Source: Clarkia xantiana subsp. parviflora (Eukaryota; Streptophyta; Magnoliopsida; Myrtales; Onagraceae). Taken from it: 64,000 nucleotides of DNA. The stretch lies in NCBI GenBank assembly GCA_036873135.1, contig JAPTYO010000005.1, positions 10,704,166 to 10,768,165 on the forward strand, given 5' to 3'. The translations under genes were made by a program, and so were the position numbers. Of this stretch, positions 35,877 through 48,700 are shown piece by piece (the first letter of the stretch is position 1; each line of letters opens with the position of its first letter). Below the pieces are notes generated by a model, which ran no database searches, was not told where the DNA came from, and saw only the letters and a program-made list of their open reading frames with translations.

Positions 35877-37127
35877 ATGGCGGCCATGAAAATAGGAAGC
35901 CTAGTAAAGCAGTCATGTCAACCCAACTACATCATTAGCAAGAACCAAAATCCATCTGGGAATACAATCACTTCGTTTTCACATAGAAAATATGCAGCAC
36001 TCCAGGTGAAGGTTGCATCTGCAGATGAGCTATTTTCTTCTTCGAATCACCCCATATTGAAGAAGAAGACATCACAAGATGATCTTAGAAAGACATCCAA
36101 GGTACATATACTGAATAAACGTATCATCGCTACATTATATATAGGTATATTGTTAGCTAAGTTTGTAGCTAGCCGATGCATGCATTTGCTAGCTGGTCGA
36201 CTAATCTCTTTTTAACTAATAGGTTGCTGCAATTTACTGCTAGCTTAGGATACTTTCTATTAAGTATGTGAGAGAAACAGGAGCAGACCCAATAAAGAGA
36301 ATATATATGAGGACAAGTTTTTTGCAAAATACCCATATATATAGATAACATAATAATTGTACATGTTATACAGTTCTTTTCAATTTTTTTCTATTATTTT
36401 TTTTCTTGAGTCTTAAGTTGATGATTTTAAAATCAATTGATTTATATGCGGGAAGTATTAACTAAAATGCACTCAACCGTAAATACATTCGAATTTGCAG
36501 ATCTTAGATCATGAAAGAAAATGTATTAAATTTCAAAAATAAAAAATTTAAAAAGATCTCAGTAATTATACAAATCTCAATGTGTCTAATCTAATGATTA
36601 AAAATTCGACTGCATTTAACGGTCGACTGTAATTTAGCTCAAAATATGTTGAATCTCACTATTATAATTGTTTTTGTGAATTGTGATAAAGTGACAAGTA
36701 TAAACCTATAGAAATTCCTCATAATATTTTTAAATGGTGAAATTCATTGTTGAATTATAAATTCCTAGATAGAATTGCAAATGGACAGAAAGTTGACTGA
36801 GTGCGGTAGAGGTTAATGACGTGAATTGAGAATATGATGATGTAGGTTAACGCGGTGAGGAGAAGAGGAAGAGTAACGTATTCGCGGTCGGAGACGTACG
36901 TGCTGCTGGAACCGGGTCAAGAAGAGAAATTCGTATCGGAAGATGAGTTGAATGAGAAGCTCAAGAGTTGGCTCCAGAATTGGCCTGGAAACGCGCTGCC
37001 TCGGGACCTCGCTAGATTTGACAACATCGATGATGCTGTCTTGTACCTTGTACGATCTGTCTGTGAGCTCGACATCGATGGAGTTGTCGGTCCTGTTCAG
37101 TGGTACGAGGTTCGCTTCGACGAATGA
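35877..37127 (+). CDS. CRR7: CRR7, chloroplast NDH-complex assembly protein (copy 1)
   Basis: Exons 35877-36101 and 36846-37127 (GT-AG, phase 0) give 168 residues. The first 60-70 residues are Ser/Lys-rich with few acidic residues, as in a chloroplast transit peptide. The mature part (from about 79) has [60 protein letters not shown], and ends [13 protein letters not shown], which I recognise as CRR7 (about 156 residues in Arabidopsis). CRR7 is a stromal factor needed to accumulate the stroma-side subcomplex of the chloroplast NADH dehydrogenase-like complex, which drives cyclic electron flow. The start is the first ATG; an in-frame ATG three codons later is lost in copy 2. An intact paralogue lies 25.4 kb away. 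No upstream motif gives a clear regulatory hint. Confidence 0.85.
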
Positions 37128-38478
37128 CATATATCCATCGCCCTCCCTTCCCTTCTTATTCTCTGTAATATATAATTAATACCTTTAATTTTAAGAAAAT
37201 CGACATACAATTACAAAAGGTTACCAAAATTTTGACTAATTTATAATTTTTTGTCGCATTGCTACCTAAATTTTGAATTGCACACCATATTATTATTACA
37301 TCTGTTAACCATTAAACGAAAATAAAATTATGTCAGTCTTGTTAAATCTTTTCCATATGAATTTGATATTAATGCAATTAAAATTTTCAATTCAATATTC
37401 AATTGGAGTGTTAACCATTCTCCCAAACTTTAAACCTAATTTCATGACAAATAATGTAATTTTATAATATGAATGATATATAACTTTAGACCTCCCTTAT
37501 ATTTGTCAATCACCATGCAAAAAAACCTCTAGTGGCTATAGAAGAAAGTTGAGAGGGTGCTGAATCATGTATAAAATAATCAAGAATGTATAATGAATCA
37601 AGCCAAGTATTTGCAAGTTAGGAGTCTACTATATATAGGTGAGTGGTCCTAACTAACTAGTCAACCTATACAAGTCTATCCAAGTCAACTATGCAAGTGT
37701 GTATATACAAACTATACAAGTGCATATACAAAATGGAAGTGATGCCCAACATGATGCCATGATAGTGCCGTCCTGATGACCGGTCATTATGTAATGCATC
37801 ATGATGACGCCTAACCTTGATGCATGCACTAGGAGATATGGTGCTTCGGCATGGTGTCTTGCACCATGTACATGATGAATCATGTATACTACTATATTCC
37901 CCCACTTTTTCCTTCTTCTTCCCTTTTGAGAAAGACAATGAAAATTGAGAGTAGACGATTTGTTGATGAAAATTGGTGATGAAGAAGCACAGGTACCTTT
38001 AAACCCGATCACAAGTAACAAAACTTAGTGACGAAGAAACCACAAGGCTTCACACTACTTCTCCAATCCCAAGAAACCAAGGTACATTTAAACCCAGTAA
38101 AAAAAAAAAGAGCCAAGAGTAAACCCGTTCAAAATGAGCCAAGTAAATTTCAAAACCCGCTCAAATGATCCATGGAAAATTTAAAACACGCTCCAAAATA
38201 CACCAAGGTATGAAAACCCGGTCTTCACAAAAACGGCCCCCGAAAATCCAACTTCGGAAACAGGACCCCAAACTTGAGAACTGTTTTCAAAACAACCCCA
38301 AACCTTCACAAATCCAGCCAAAATAGCCCCAAACTTTGAAACTGATCCAAAACATCCCAAAGTCTTCAAAATTCAGCTCAAAATTCGGCCAAAATAGCCA
38401 AAACACCCAAATTCGGCCAAAAAAGACCCATGGCACGTGCAGAGCACATGAAGGAGCACCGGGGTGCACGAGACTAGT
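37128..38478. other. Non-coding 3' part of duplication copy 1, transposon-like
   Basis: After the CRR7 stop comes AT-rich DNA, then (about 37500-38480) sequence with a minus-strand TATA-like word (CCTATATATAGTAG, near 37628-37641) and repeated phrases such as GGTAC-TTTAAACCC, AAACCCG and CAAAATTCGG. This looks like an old LTR or similar repeat on the minus strand, but no coding part, primer site or borders were found. Copy 2 carries the same sequence, so it was there before the duplication. Confidence 0.35.
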
Positions 38479-39494
38479 AAAAATCATGCTGAAATCCCGG
38501 TGTACGGAGGGCGCACGACGCTATAGTCCCAGAGGTCGCAGGTTCGATACCAGCGAAACACAGATTTTTCCACACACTCACTGAAGCAGCAGATCGCAGG
38601 TTCAATCCCAGTGAAACACATTATTTTCCAGAGATGAACAAATCTGGGCAGAATATGATCTTCAAAGTGTTCTTCAAGAGTTCATCAAGAAAACCGATTC
38701 GATTCAACTCCAAAACGTCGAAATCGAACATCAAACCAACCTGAATCCAATAGCAACCTAAAGGCGCAACAAATCCAGTCCAAATCGCAGCAAATAATCG
38801 ATTATCCAAATTGAATTTGAAGAAATCGCAGCAATTAAAGTGCAGAACCAAGAACCAAGCAATAACAGTCCAAGAACGGATCAAATTGATCCAATCCGCA
38901 GCGGCAATCAACAAATTTCAGCTCATAAACAATCGCAACATCAAATGTGAATCAAGTGCAATCCAAATCGCAGCAAATGATCAAGAAATCAGCTCGAATT
39001 TGAAGATCGAACATCCAGCAGCAAAATAGGCGCGAAAACGAAATTGAATCGCATTACCTCCAAGAAACTCCACAACGATTACACAGATCCTCACAGAAAC
39101 TTCGTAATGAAGAACAGGAAGCAGATGAAGTGAAAAAAAACATGAAGCAAAGCCTTGATTCAAAGAATCAAGCTCATCCAACAGAGCTGCAACTGAAAGA
39201 AGATGCTGCAGAAACAAGATGCTGCAGCAACAGAGCACATCCAGATCCAATTCGCAGCAAAACTTGAGCAGCAGATCCATGAAATGCAGCAGCAAAAACA
39301 TGATCTTCAAGTAATCCAAAGGAACGAAGCTTAATCTTGAAGATTCAAGCTCGAAATATCCCAAAACCTCTCAAGAAATCAAGAAACCGAAGCATAATTT
39401 TCCTAGTAAAAATAATTTATTATAATTAATCTATATCTCTTATTTGCCTAGTAAAAATAATTTTCTTATAATTTTTTTTATCACATATATAAAA
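38479..39494. other. Non-coding DNA with two tRNA B-box-like words
   Basis: CGCAGGTTCGATACCAGCG (38527-38545) and CGCAGGTTCAATCCCAGTG (near 38596-38614) resemble the RNA polymerase III B box of tRNAs and SINEs. No convincing A box or tRNA fold was found beside them. The rest is rich in repeated words such as AAATCGCAGCAA. No protein-coding gene was seen. Confidence 0.35.
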
Positions 39495-39660
39495 TATGAG
39501 TGTCAATAATTTTTTGATATTTTTCTAAAACCCTATTAGACATGGTGAACCCTAGAGGGAAAAGGTGAACCCTAGAGAAAATGGACACTTATTCTCTAGG
39601 GTTCACCATGTCTAATAGGTTTTTAGAAAAAAAAAATATTAGAAATTACTGACACTCGTA
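39495..39660. mobile_element. 166-bp foldback MITE
   Basis: The two halves are inverted: TGAGTGTCAATAATTT... to ATTAGACATGGTGAACCC on the left pairs with the complement of GGGTTCACCATGTCTAAT...AATTACTGACACTCG on the right. Arms are about 65 bp with a short centre. TA flanks the outer ends, consistent with a TA target site. It ends at the base where the Helitron terminus at 39661 starts. Confidence 0.75.
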
Positions 39661-39664
39661 TCTA

Positions 39665-42600
39665 TCTATATATATTATAATTTAGAAGCAATTAGACTTT
39701 AATTAGCTGCTATGAGTGCCATGTCAGCAGTGATTAATTTTATTGGTACGTGAATTGAACGCGCCTTCAGACTAATTTTTCTCTGTTGGCTTCTTCTCCA
39801 CTCTTCTTCTTCGGGATTCTGGTTTTTCTTTACGATTTTCTTCTTGCGTTACACAGTTGCATTGATGGCGAACGTTTCAGATCGACACCGATCTATTTCA
39901 TTTGCATTTAGACGCGTCGCTTCCGCCTCTTTCTGTCTGGTATTCATCATTCGTGGCGTTTCATCTTTGGGTTACCTTCAGCCGTTACAATCGTCTATAC
40001 TATATCAGTTCCAACCAATTCGATTGTTTCTTTCATTTTTATAATTAATGATTGTGTTTAATTGATCTATGAATCGATGAATTTTGAGGTAAGCCATATG
40101 CAATTTTTGTAGTTCTGCAGCAGCGATAATAGAGAATTCGTTCTGGTTAACAAATTTTGGCCAGTGTCGCCATTGCTTGAATTTTCTGACGAACCAATAC
40201 ATGCGTTGAATTGTGAATTGTGTTAGTTGTGCTGAATTGTTGACTACTCAAGTGTTAAAGAAGCTAATGGGAAATCAACGTGAGAAACAAAATCCATTCA
40301 TCGTCTTTATTGGCTTGGTCAGTTCATCCTCTATCCCTCAAATACTAGATTTGTCATTTTTCTCTCATATTATTATGTTTGAAAAAGTATTACAGGATCA
40401 ATTGCAAATGTAGGAATATTTAAGTGAACAACTCTGTGGTGGATGGTTTTGTAGCCAGCACTTGACACCAGTATTTCCGATATATAATGGTTGTTGCAGC
40501 AATTCCTATGATTACTACTGTGAGTGTCAGTACTATTGATGCTACTATCCTCCTTCATTTGTTGTGATTTCGATTTTTATATCTTTTTATAGATTTTTCA
40601 TCATTGTATTTCAATATTTCTTAATAATTTGGTTAGTTGATCACCGATTTTGACACACTAAACCAGCCACTCGCATGTTCATCTATAAACAAGGGAATTT
40701 CCTTGATAATGCTTGCATTACTTAACATCTAAGAAAAATTGATAATAAATTTTGTGTAATCTATCTACTGTGGTGTAGAAAGGAGGAATGGGTTTGAGGC
40801 ATGTTTAGTTGAAGCTGATGCAGCTCAAGGCTCCTTAATATTTATTAGTGGGGATCAAGAAGGTAACACGCCTTAAAAAAACACTTTGATGATTATATTT
40901 CAATTTTTTTGTATAATTATTGTATAATTATACTATATAATTTCTCCTTGGAAAAAAAAACTATAGAACTTCTCCGTTAGAGATCAAGATCAATCAGATT
41001 GTTAGTTTATTTTCTTTAGCTATTTCTAGGGTTATATGAATCTTTAAGTGTGTGTAATATGCTTAGCAAGACAATTGACTAGAAACTGAAGAGCCCTAAT
41101 CACTTAGCATGAGTTCTTGTGTGATGCCTCAGTCTCATAATGAATGGTACTAACATAGATGGTAAGTTTTCTCTTGAGAAAAGTGTGGCATACCAGAACT
41201 CCTTTTTGTGGCCAATTAAAGAAGTAAGTTGGGAAAACTTTCTCCCTAGCTCATGCTTGAATATAGATGGAATTGGCTTACTTTCATTTGAATAGGTGTG
41301 ATCTCCAATGGGCACTGGCCTCGCATTGAATGTTGCACTTGCATCACCTAAGTATGCTTAGCCTTAGTATATCTGGTAATTTGAATAACCATTTTTTTAT
41401 ATGGAAAATGAAACTTGAATGCTTTTGCGGATATTAAATGGAACTTAGAGGATTGTAAAGTTCACAACATCTTCAAGAGGAAACTTATTGAAGAAAATGC
41501 GTCGTCAATTTTAGTTTCGGTGCATTTTTAGTAATGCATATATAAGGATTGGTGTTCATCTTAGCTCTACAACAACAGTAGCTATTCCACTAGATTATTA
41601 ATCAATGTAGTCGTTTATGTATAGATATCATTCTGCAAATCTGGGGAGGTGATATCTTAATTTTATTGTCACATTTACTGGATAACGTCAACAAATTTAA
41701 CGTGATGATATAGACTATAGTATTATTTGTGGATCAAAACATTTTCCATTTAATTATTAATTATTTATGCTCTTAGATATTATCGGGTTATAGTCATTCT
41801 TGCATATGAGTTTTGAATTGCGAATATAATTTAACCTTATGACAATTGAACAACTATTTCTTTTAAGTTTATGTGTGAGCTTACTTCATTGGACTTGATA
41901 TAATATTTAGGTAATCTAATAACTCTTCATCAAACCCTTTCAACGGATTTGAGAAGAACACCAACTTTCTTCTAATAACAATTACATATAATATCCAATC
42001 TTACGCGTCGTTGTTCCATTTTTAATTGGATAGCGAATACCCCGTTATTACATTTTAACTATTTGACTACATTATGCTGACGTGCATAATTTCTATTACC
42101 CTAAAGTGAGCTGTATTGGTTGATTGATCTTTAACTTGATATAAATGAGTGGATTGTTGATAGAAACTCCAAGAGCTTGATAAAACTTCAGTTCCATGCC
42201 ATTTTAGTTATTTGGAAAGCTTCAACTTCGAAATATGCATTTCCTTATCCATCTCAAGTTGGGAAAGGTCGAGATGTTGGGATGAGCCAAATATCACTCT
42301 TTGAGGCAAAAGTGGCTTGCAGAAACGGTGAACAGACTCTAAGCATTGATATCTACCGTCTCGGCCACCGATTTGACTTCTCTCGAATGTTCATTTTAAC
42401 AATTTTATGTCAGTGCAGTGGTATGTCTTCTAATTCTATTCATCTTCCATCTCAACAACATGACACAAAAGTTTCATCCTCCATTGGAATTTTTTTTTTT
42501 TGTGCAGTTGATTGTCTTGGTGCTGTATGTTTATCTTTACAGAAAATTGTACATCTCATTGAGTGGACTAGAGAATTCAATAATTATGAAAATTGAAAAG

Positions 42601-43111
42601 GCGCGAGGAAACAATCCCATGAAATCAGTCATGACTTCTTAGTCGGTAGATCATTTGGGATGTTGATGTGCTTTCCAATGGTGATGGAGATTGGACTAAA
42701 AAGATGTTTATGGACTGCTCTGGGGGATTTCAACACCATGCAACTCCAACCGGCAGCTAATAGCATCTATATCTTATCTAGACATATTATTGTTTCTTTA
42801 GTTGTTCGCAAAAGTAACCCCAAATATATATTGTCCACAGTTGTTTCTGTAATATTTTTATATTTTTTTAAATAATTTATTCTCCTTCACCAAACACTTA
42901 GATTGCTAGGATTTTCATACATTCATTGAAAGAAAAAAAGTGCTAGAGAACGATTTTGATAGTGTAATTTGTGATGTATCAATAGTATATATAAACAACA
43001 AAATATATTATAATTTTTTAGAATAATTTATTATATTAATTTTATATATATAACAAATCATATGCTCGGTGATTATGCTGAGCTGTTACTTTCTTTCCAA
43101 TGCAATATCTG

Positions 43112-43179
<68 letters not shown>

Positions 43180-43485
43180 ACTTTAATTTTGACGAAACGA
43201 CTTAGTTATTTGTGGATCTAATTTCGACGGTTCCTTTCTGCTTTGAGCTCGAGAAGTTTTTATGATTTTCAGTTCTATTTGTGGATCTAATTTTTTTTAA
43301 AGGTGTGTTGATGCTCTTTTTCCTGAATAATTTGAATAGTCAATTACTATTTTAATAATATTTTTAAACTATAAACTATTAAATACATAGTTTCCTTTCA
43401 TGTATTTCAGTATTTAACAAAATCTCAAAACAATTATTATAAAAAAAATATCGAACCCCGCGCAATGCGCGGGGCAAATACCTAG
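39665..43485 (+). mobile_element. Helitron-like element A, plus strand
   Basis: The 3' end has a perfect hairpin (CCCCGCGC/GCGCGGGG, 43456-43474) seven bases before a terminal CTAG (43482-43485), followed by T. The 5' end starts with TC after an A at 39664, in TCTATATATATTATAATTTAG. A-T insertion, TC start and hairpin plus CTAG end are Helitron traits. An (AT)n tract lies at about 43115-43174. No Rep/helicase was recognised, so it is non-autonomous. Short open frames inside (for example 42177-42596) match nothing I know. Confidence 0.75.
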
Positions 43486-44190
43486 TATATTATATAATTT
43501 GAATACATTCTTTCTTTCCTAATTAGGTAACACTCTAAAAACTTGCCATGTCACCACCAAGACTTCTAATTGGTTCATCTCCAAATTTATTCCTTTTTTT
43601 TGCCAAAAAAAATTAATTATCATTAACTACAAATAAATATGAGAGATGAACTTGAGCTATAAATATGAGAGATGAACTTGAGCTATTATCTATCTATACT
43701 AGGTGCCGAACCTGTGCGGGTGAGTTGAAAAGTAAAATGAACTTATAAAATAAAAAATAAAATGTGCGAAATGTGACTTTAATATGAAAAAATAATATTT
43801 TATATAACAAAATTATAATAATACCTATCTATATATTATATAATTTGAATACATTCTTTCTTTCCTAATTAGGTAACACTCTAAAAACTTGTAATGTTAC
43901 CACCAAGACTTCTAATTGGTTCATCTCCAAATTTATTCCTTTTTTTTGCCAAAAAAAATTAATTGTCATTAACTACAAATAAATATAAGAGATGAACTTG
44001 AGCTGTTAATATGAGAGATGAATTTGAAACGTTTAATTCTAATCTATCTATCTATTTATACTAGGTGCCGAACCCGCGCGGGTGAGTTGAAAAGTAAAAT
44101 GAACTTATAAAATAAAAAATAAAATGTGCGAAATGTGACTTTAATATGAAAAAATAATATTTTCATATAACAAAATTATAATAATACCTA
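43486..44190. repeat. Two tandem units of about 350-360 bp built of Helitron ends
   Basis: Each unit starts with a plus-strand Helitron 5'-type sequence (TATATTATATAATTTGAATAC at 43486, and TCTATATATTATATAATTTG at 43828). Each continues with AGGTAACACTCTAAAAACTTG, then runs into a minus-strand 3' terminus: CTAGGTGCCGAACC with a short hairpin at 43699 and 44061. In the second unit the hairpin is the perfect palindrome ACCCGCGCGGGT; in the first it has two mismatches. The 43486 copy appears to be the rest of an element split by Helitron A, since TCTA at 39661-39664 would complete its start. Confidence 0.7.
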
Positions 44191-44825
44191 TCTATATATA
44201 TATATAATAAAGCAATAGGAGAGACAAATGTCCATTTTTAGCACGACATGTAGCATCTAGAAAGAATTTCGTGCTAACACGTCATAAATTTAATTCACTC
44301 GCAATTATCTTCTACGCGCAGCTTTCTTCGCCCGTTTCTTCATTCCACAATTACTGTCATTCACTTCTTTGCCCGTTAATTATCCCCTTTCATAATCTCT
44401 TCCTCTCCCCTAAAGCAATAGGAGAGACAAATGTCCATTTTTAGCACGACATGTAGCATCTAGAAATAATTTCGTGCTAACACGTCATAAATTTAATCCA
44501 CTCGCAATTATCTTCTACGAGCAGCTTTCTTCGCTCGTTTCTTCACTCCACAATTACTGTCATTCACTTCTTTGCCCGTTAATTATCCCATCTCATAATC
44601 TCTTCCTCTCCCCCTTCACCTTAATTAATATATAGATTTTGAAACCTCTATTTTTTAAGAGAAATAAATAGATTAAAATTGATTTTTTTTTTATTGTTTG
44701 CCTAGGTGGAGTTGTATAATTGGTCAACAATGTGTATGACGTGGCACTTTCAGATGAACTCCAAATGCTGACGTGGCAACTTTAGGTCATCCCACTCTCT
44801 TTCCTTTTACTTTATTATATATATA
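44191..44825. mobile_element. Segment between two outward-facing Helitron 5' termini, with a 203-bp tandem duplication
   Basis: TCTATATATATATATAATAA at 44191 is a plus-strand Helitron-type 5' end. At about 44800-44825 the complement of a similar end (TTTTACTTTATTATATATAT) faces the other way. Between them a 203-bp unit starting TAAAGCAATAGGAGAGAC is present twice in tandem (44208-44410 and 44411 to about 44613) with a few differences. No coding region was recognised. Confidence 0.6.
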
Positions 44826-47800
44826 CTAGGTATTTGCCCCGCGCATTGCGCGGGGTTTAATAGTTTTATAAGTGATCATTATTAACATAATATTACTTAA
44901 TATTGTAGGGTTTCAAATGAGTGATGAATCACCATCGGTTAAAAAATGATACATACCGTCAATTGAATCGAGAAAATAAAATAAAAGATCATACATCAAT
45001 TAAAGTTTGTCATGTTCTAAAAAAAAGAAATTAGGATCCAATGCAAAGTTAAGCAACTAACACCTGAGAATAATCCATGAATGAAATTGTAAAATAAAAA
45101 ACATTGACATCACCTTTCGTTACCTTAATATTAAAGATGGTTATCATAAGTTTCACAGATAATGGATATCAATCAACAACTATTGAAGAAAAAACAAACT
45201 CTTTGTTTAGGGTTTACATAGCCATCAAAGAAAAATTACATAGCCATCATTACAACTATTAAGTAAGATAGAAATTGAATAGGAAGAATGAAGAGTTGCA
45301 AGATAAATCACTACATTTTGACAGTAAGAGCCTCCCCTTCTTTAGCAATGTAATGTAAGTATACCTGGTCTCTGAAACTGTGAGATATTGAGAACATTTT
45401 TACGTAAAGGGGTTGCAAAAAATTGATTAATTTCACCATTTTAGTATTATAATGACGAATCAAAACAAAAGTATTGTCTCTTGCTGTAGAATTAACAAAG
45501 TTGTGAGATTGACCACTTTAGTTGTTGATCTGTGGAGCTGACAGTTATCTATGGCTAGTATCAAATGTAGTACTATGTACATTTGAGTCATCAGCATCAT
45601 TATCGTCTAATTCAAGCATTTGTAGTCATAAGAACAAAAAGAATTAAAAGTGAAGAAAGTCATGCTCATAATAATTCAAAAGAACTATTCTTCATACGAA
45701 TCAAATATCTCACCTCTGTTGTTGCTGCAGTGATTATAAGTAGTTCTAATCCAACATCACTGCATTCCGTGTAATCTGAATTAAATTACTATGTTAATTG
45801 GTATTGTTAATGCTTAGTTTAAACCCTAATATCAATTACTGCATTTAGTGGCAAAAAAAAAAATTGCTTGCATTAAAATTTATTAAACAATGCTTAACCT
45901 GGTTACATGGTGGAGCAAGAACTTGGAGCAATCTCATCCTCTCACAAATTCTATTCTCTTCTTACCTAAAAAACAACGTGAGTAATTAATTAAAAGATGA
46001 AAATAAGTAAAATCCAGAAATGGGAACCCAACCAAAGCTAAAGAGAGCAACAAATGCATTTGAAGTATGCTAAAACATTAATCTCTTTGGCTCCTTCAAG
46101 ATCTGTACCAGTACCACCATTAGCAGAACACATTAACTTCAGTCTTTCTGTTTGAATTCATAAATTAAATTTCTGCAATATAAATAAGAGATGAATTGGT
46201 TGGGATTAGCGGAAACCATTAGCTTCGTTCTCTCTCTTTTAATTCATAAGTTAAAATTATGCAATATGATTAAGAGATGAATTAGTTGGCATGCTAATCC
46301 ACATTTTTTGCAGGTGAGACATTAGAAGATAATTATGGATAAAAGAAAGATATACTGCATATTCTTTTGAATCTAAAAGATAGATATCGTAACTTTAACC
46401 GGGAAGCAATATAAATCACCAGATTGTTATAAGAGTAAACACTAACTGACGTAACTACAATGGAACTCCTATTTCTTTTTCAACTCTTCCTCTACCAGAA
46501 ACCAACATCAGTAACCGATACATCATACAATGTCAAACTGCAATCCTTTAAACAACATGACTAAATCTTGCATGACAGTAATAGAATGAGCTAGAATTAC
46601 TTACCAATTTATTCTCAATGCAAGTAATGACTGAAATTTTTTTATCGGTGCCAACAAATCAAACATGCCCATTCTGCAAAACATATGAAACAGATCAATT
46701 TAAACAAATGTGACAGATTTTTGTTAAAATCAAGGAAATTATAAAATCAAGGATACATCAAATTCAACCCACATACGAAAATATACTATACCAGCTAGAA
46801 ATTGAAAATGAAAATTGTTGAATGTCTACTTCAAATTAATATACATGTAAAAAATTTGATATATCTAATCATCTTAGTCATTGGCAAAGAATGAAAAGCA
46901 GTTTCCAACACTATATGTCTTATATCAAACAAATACGAATAATCCTAATTGTGCTACCAAGAAAAATAAGCAAAATTAATGTAGTTTTCCTTTCTACTAT
47001 GCAATATATGTTTCTTTAGGCACATGCTAGAAATAAAAATAATATTAAAAATTATTATTTTTAACAAATGTAAAAAATAGCATAATTTAAATGTTTTGCC
47101 GTTCAGAGACAATTTTAAAGCTGCTTTAGATTGATGATTGTGCCAGAATCCAGTCGAACAATTCTAAAACTGCCTATTCTGACACTACATGGCACAAGAC
47201 TTGTGTATTTCTGACATTTCATTAGCATATGTCAAACCTTCAAGTTGCTATCAAAAAACCAATTACAGTTTGAGAATGTGATGTAGATAAGAGTCGAGAA
47301 TGGAAAGAAAAATTATGAAAAACAAATGGATATATACTGAAAACTCGATGATTCCTTGAGATGCAGCTGTACCAACCATGGATGGCATTAATCCTCCATA
47401 GAACCCTCGTTCTATTCTACATGGAAAGTTGTAACACCATTAATCAACATTATAGTAGAAAAAAAATCAGACATTTCTCAAAATCAATCATCAGAGAAAG
47501 TTGGGGCAAATTTTTATCAAAAGCTATGTTTTTAGCTTCAAAACCAAATTGATCCAAAACCCTAAAATCTATCTATAGCAAGGCGATGAGTAATTAGTAG
47601 AATTCAAATCGTCATTGAATCAACTACCTCAGCTTTTCACCGCGATTCCGAGAATGAATATCTTCGGTTGTTCCCTTCCGAGGGAGGTTCTGCACAATCA
47701 ATCTGAGTTGAGGAGAATTCTTCCACGGGTTGTTCTGTAGCATAATGTGCTGTAACTGGGTCTAGTTGAGAGGCGTTTCGACAACGACATTGGAGATTGC

Positions 47801-48440
47801 GATAAATGAACTGGCCTGTGCTTTCTGTTCCTGTTGTACTATGTGGGAGAGGGAAGAGAATGAAGGTGAAGAAGAAGAAAGAGGGAGAGATAGAAGATAT
47901 ACATGGTTTGAGCGTAATGAACAAATTATACCGAGAAGAGGCGATAATCAAAGGGCTCTCACCAGTTCGACGCTCTTCTTTAGCACATTGCATCCGCTTA
48001 ATCTCCGTCCTTTTTTCCTTCCTCTGCCTAGCCCTAGCCAACAGCTATGCGGCGGATCTCGGCCTCGACGCATCTCCGCCCCTCTCCTCCCACCTCGGCC
48101 TTGGCGCGTCCGTCTATCTCCAAGGCTCTCCCTCACTGTCGACGCCTTCATCCCCGACGTGGCTATTGGAGATTTCTTTGTAGAAGCAATTGGAAGGGTC
48201 GACAGCTGCAACAAATAAAATTGAGAGATGGAAGTGTAACGCTGCAATAATTAAGATATGCGTTAGAAGTAGAACAGACACAGTGGTAAATAGCCGAAGA
48301 AGAGCAAAACGGCAAGACAATGATGTCTCTCTAATTTAGAGCGTGATTTGTACGCACAAATCAAATTTTAGGGTGATGACATGGCAGGCAATTAGAAGCC
48401 TAATTAAAATATAGGTATCCAAATTATATTATATATAGAT
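44826..48440 (-). mobile_element. Helitron-like element C, minus strand
   Basis: The minus-strand 3' end is at 44826: CTAG at 44826-44829 and a hairpin (GCGCGGGG/CCCCGCGC family) at 44837-44855, near-identical to the end of element A. The 5' end is within the ATAG repeats at 48430-48470; its first bases on the minus strand (TCTATCTATATATAATATAATTT) resemble the start of element A. Inner open frames (47637-48041 minus and its overlaps) match no family I know. No Rep/helicase was seen. Confidence 0.7.
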
Positions 48441-48556
48441 AGATAGATATAGATAGATAGATAATATATAATTTAGATACTTTATAGGTTTTAACTTTGA
48501 ATTAAAGTGCTATATGGTTGCCACCTCAGTAGCTAGCATTTTATTTTTTAAAAAAT

Positions 48557-48700
48557 ATTTACATTGCTTTCGCAAGTTCGGACCGGGAGCGTTAAGGTTA
48601 AAGTCCTCCCCAATGCGGCGTCTCCGGCGGGTTTCGACATCGGGTCGCCCACAGTAACACAACTTGATTTACCAGTTGGTCCAACCAACCTAGCATTCTG
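48557..48700 (-). mobile_element. SINE-like tRNA-derived sequence (copy 1)
   Basis: On the minus strand GGTTGGACCAACTGGTAAAT resembles a tRNA A-box region. About 35 bp later GATGTCGAAACCC is near a B box (GGTTCGANNC). A body with CTTAACGCTCCCGGTCCGAAC follows. This order is that of a tRNA-derived SINE. It is part of the 830-bp duplication. Confidence 0.5.

Larger units (their letters stand above)
35689..38478 (+). repeat. Direct duplication, copy 1 (partner 61124 to window end)
   Basis: From CAGAAAATTGTCAGC at 35689 the sequence matches 61124 onward through the CRR7 promoter, both exons, the intron and about 1.35 kb of 3' DNA, up to GAGACTAGT at 38478 (63998 in copy 2), where the window ends. 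The offset at the left border is 25,435 bp. Differences are scattered substitutions and small indels. The right border cannot be seen. Confidence 0.95.

Noticed and set aside
38527..38614. Possible tRNA genes suggested by B-box-like words
   Set aside because: No A box at the right distance and no cloverleaf could be drawn; at most SINE debris.
42177..42596. 139-codon frame in Helitron A
   Set aside because: No recognisable domain, stops in flanking sequence and low-complexity runs; not supported as a gene.
43698..44080. Regularly spaced palindromes that might suggest a CRISPR-like array
   Set aside because: Only two units, eukaryotic context, and the palindromes are Helitron terminal hairpins beside CTAG.
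47637..48250. Overlapping frames on both strands in Helitron C
   Set aside because: Arg/Ser/Pro-rich in every frame, no domain recognised, no splice-consistent model.
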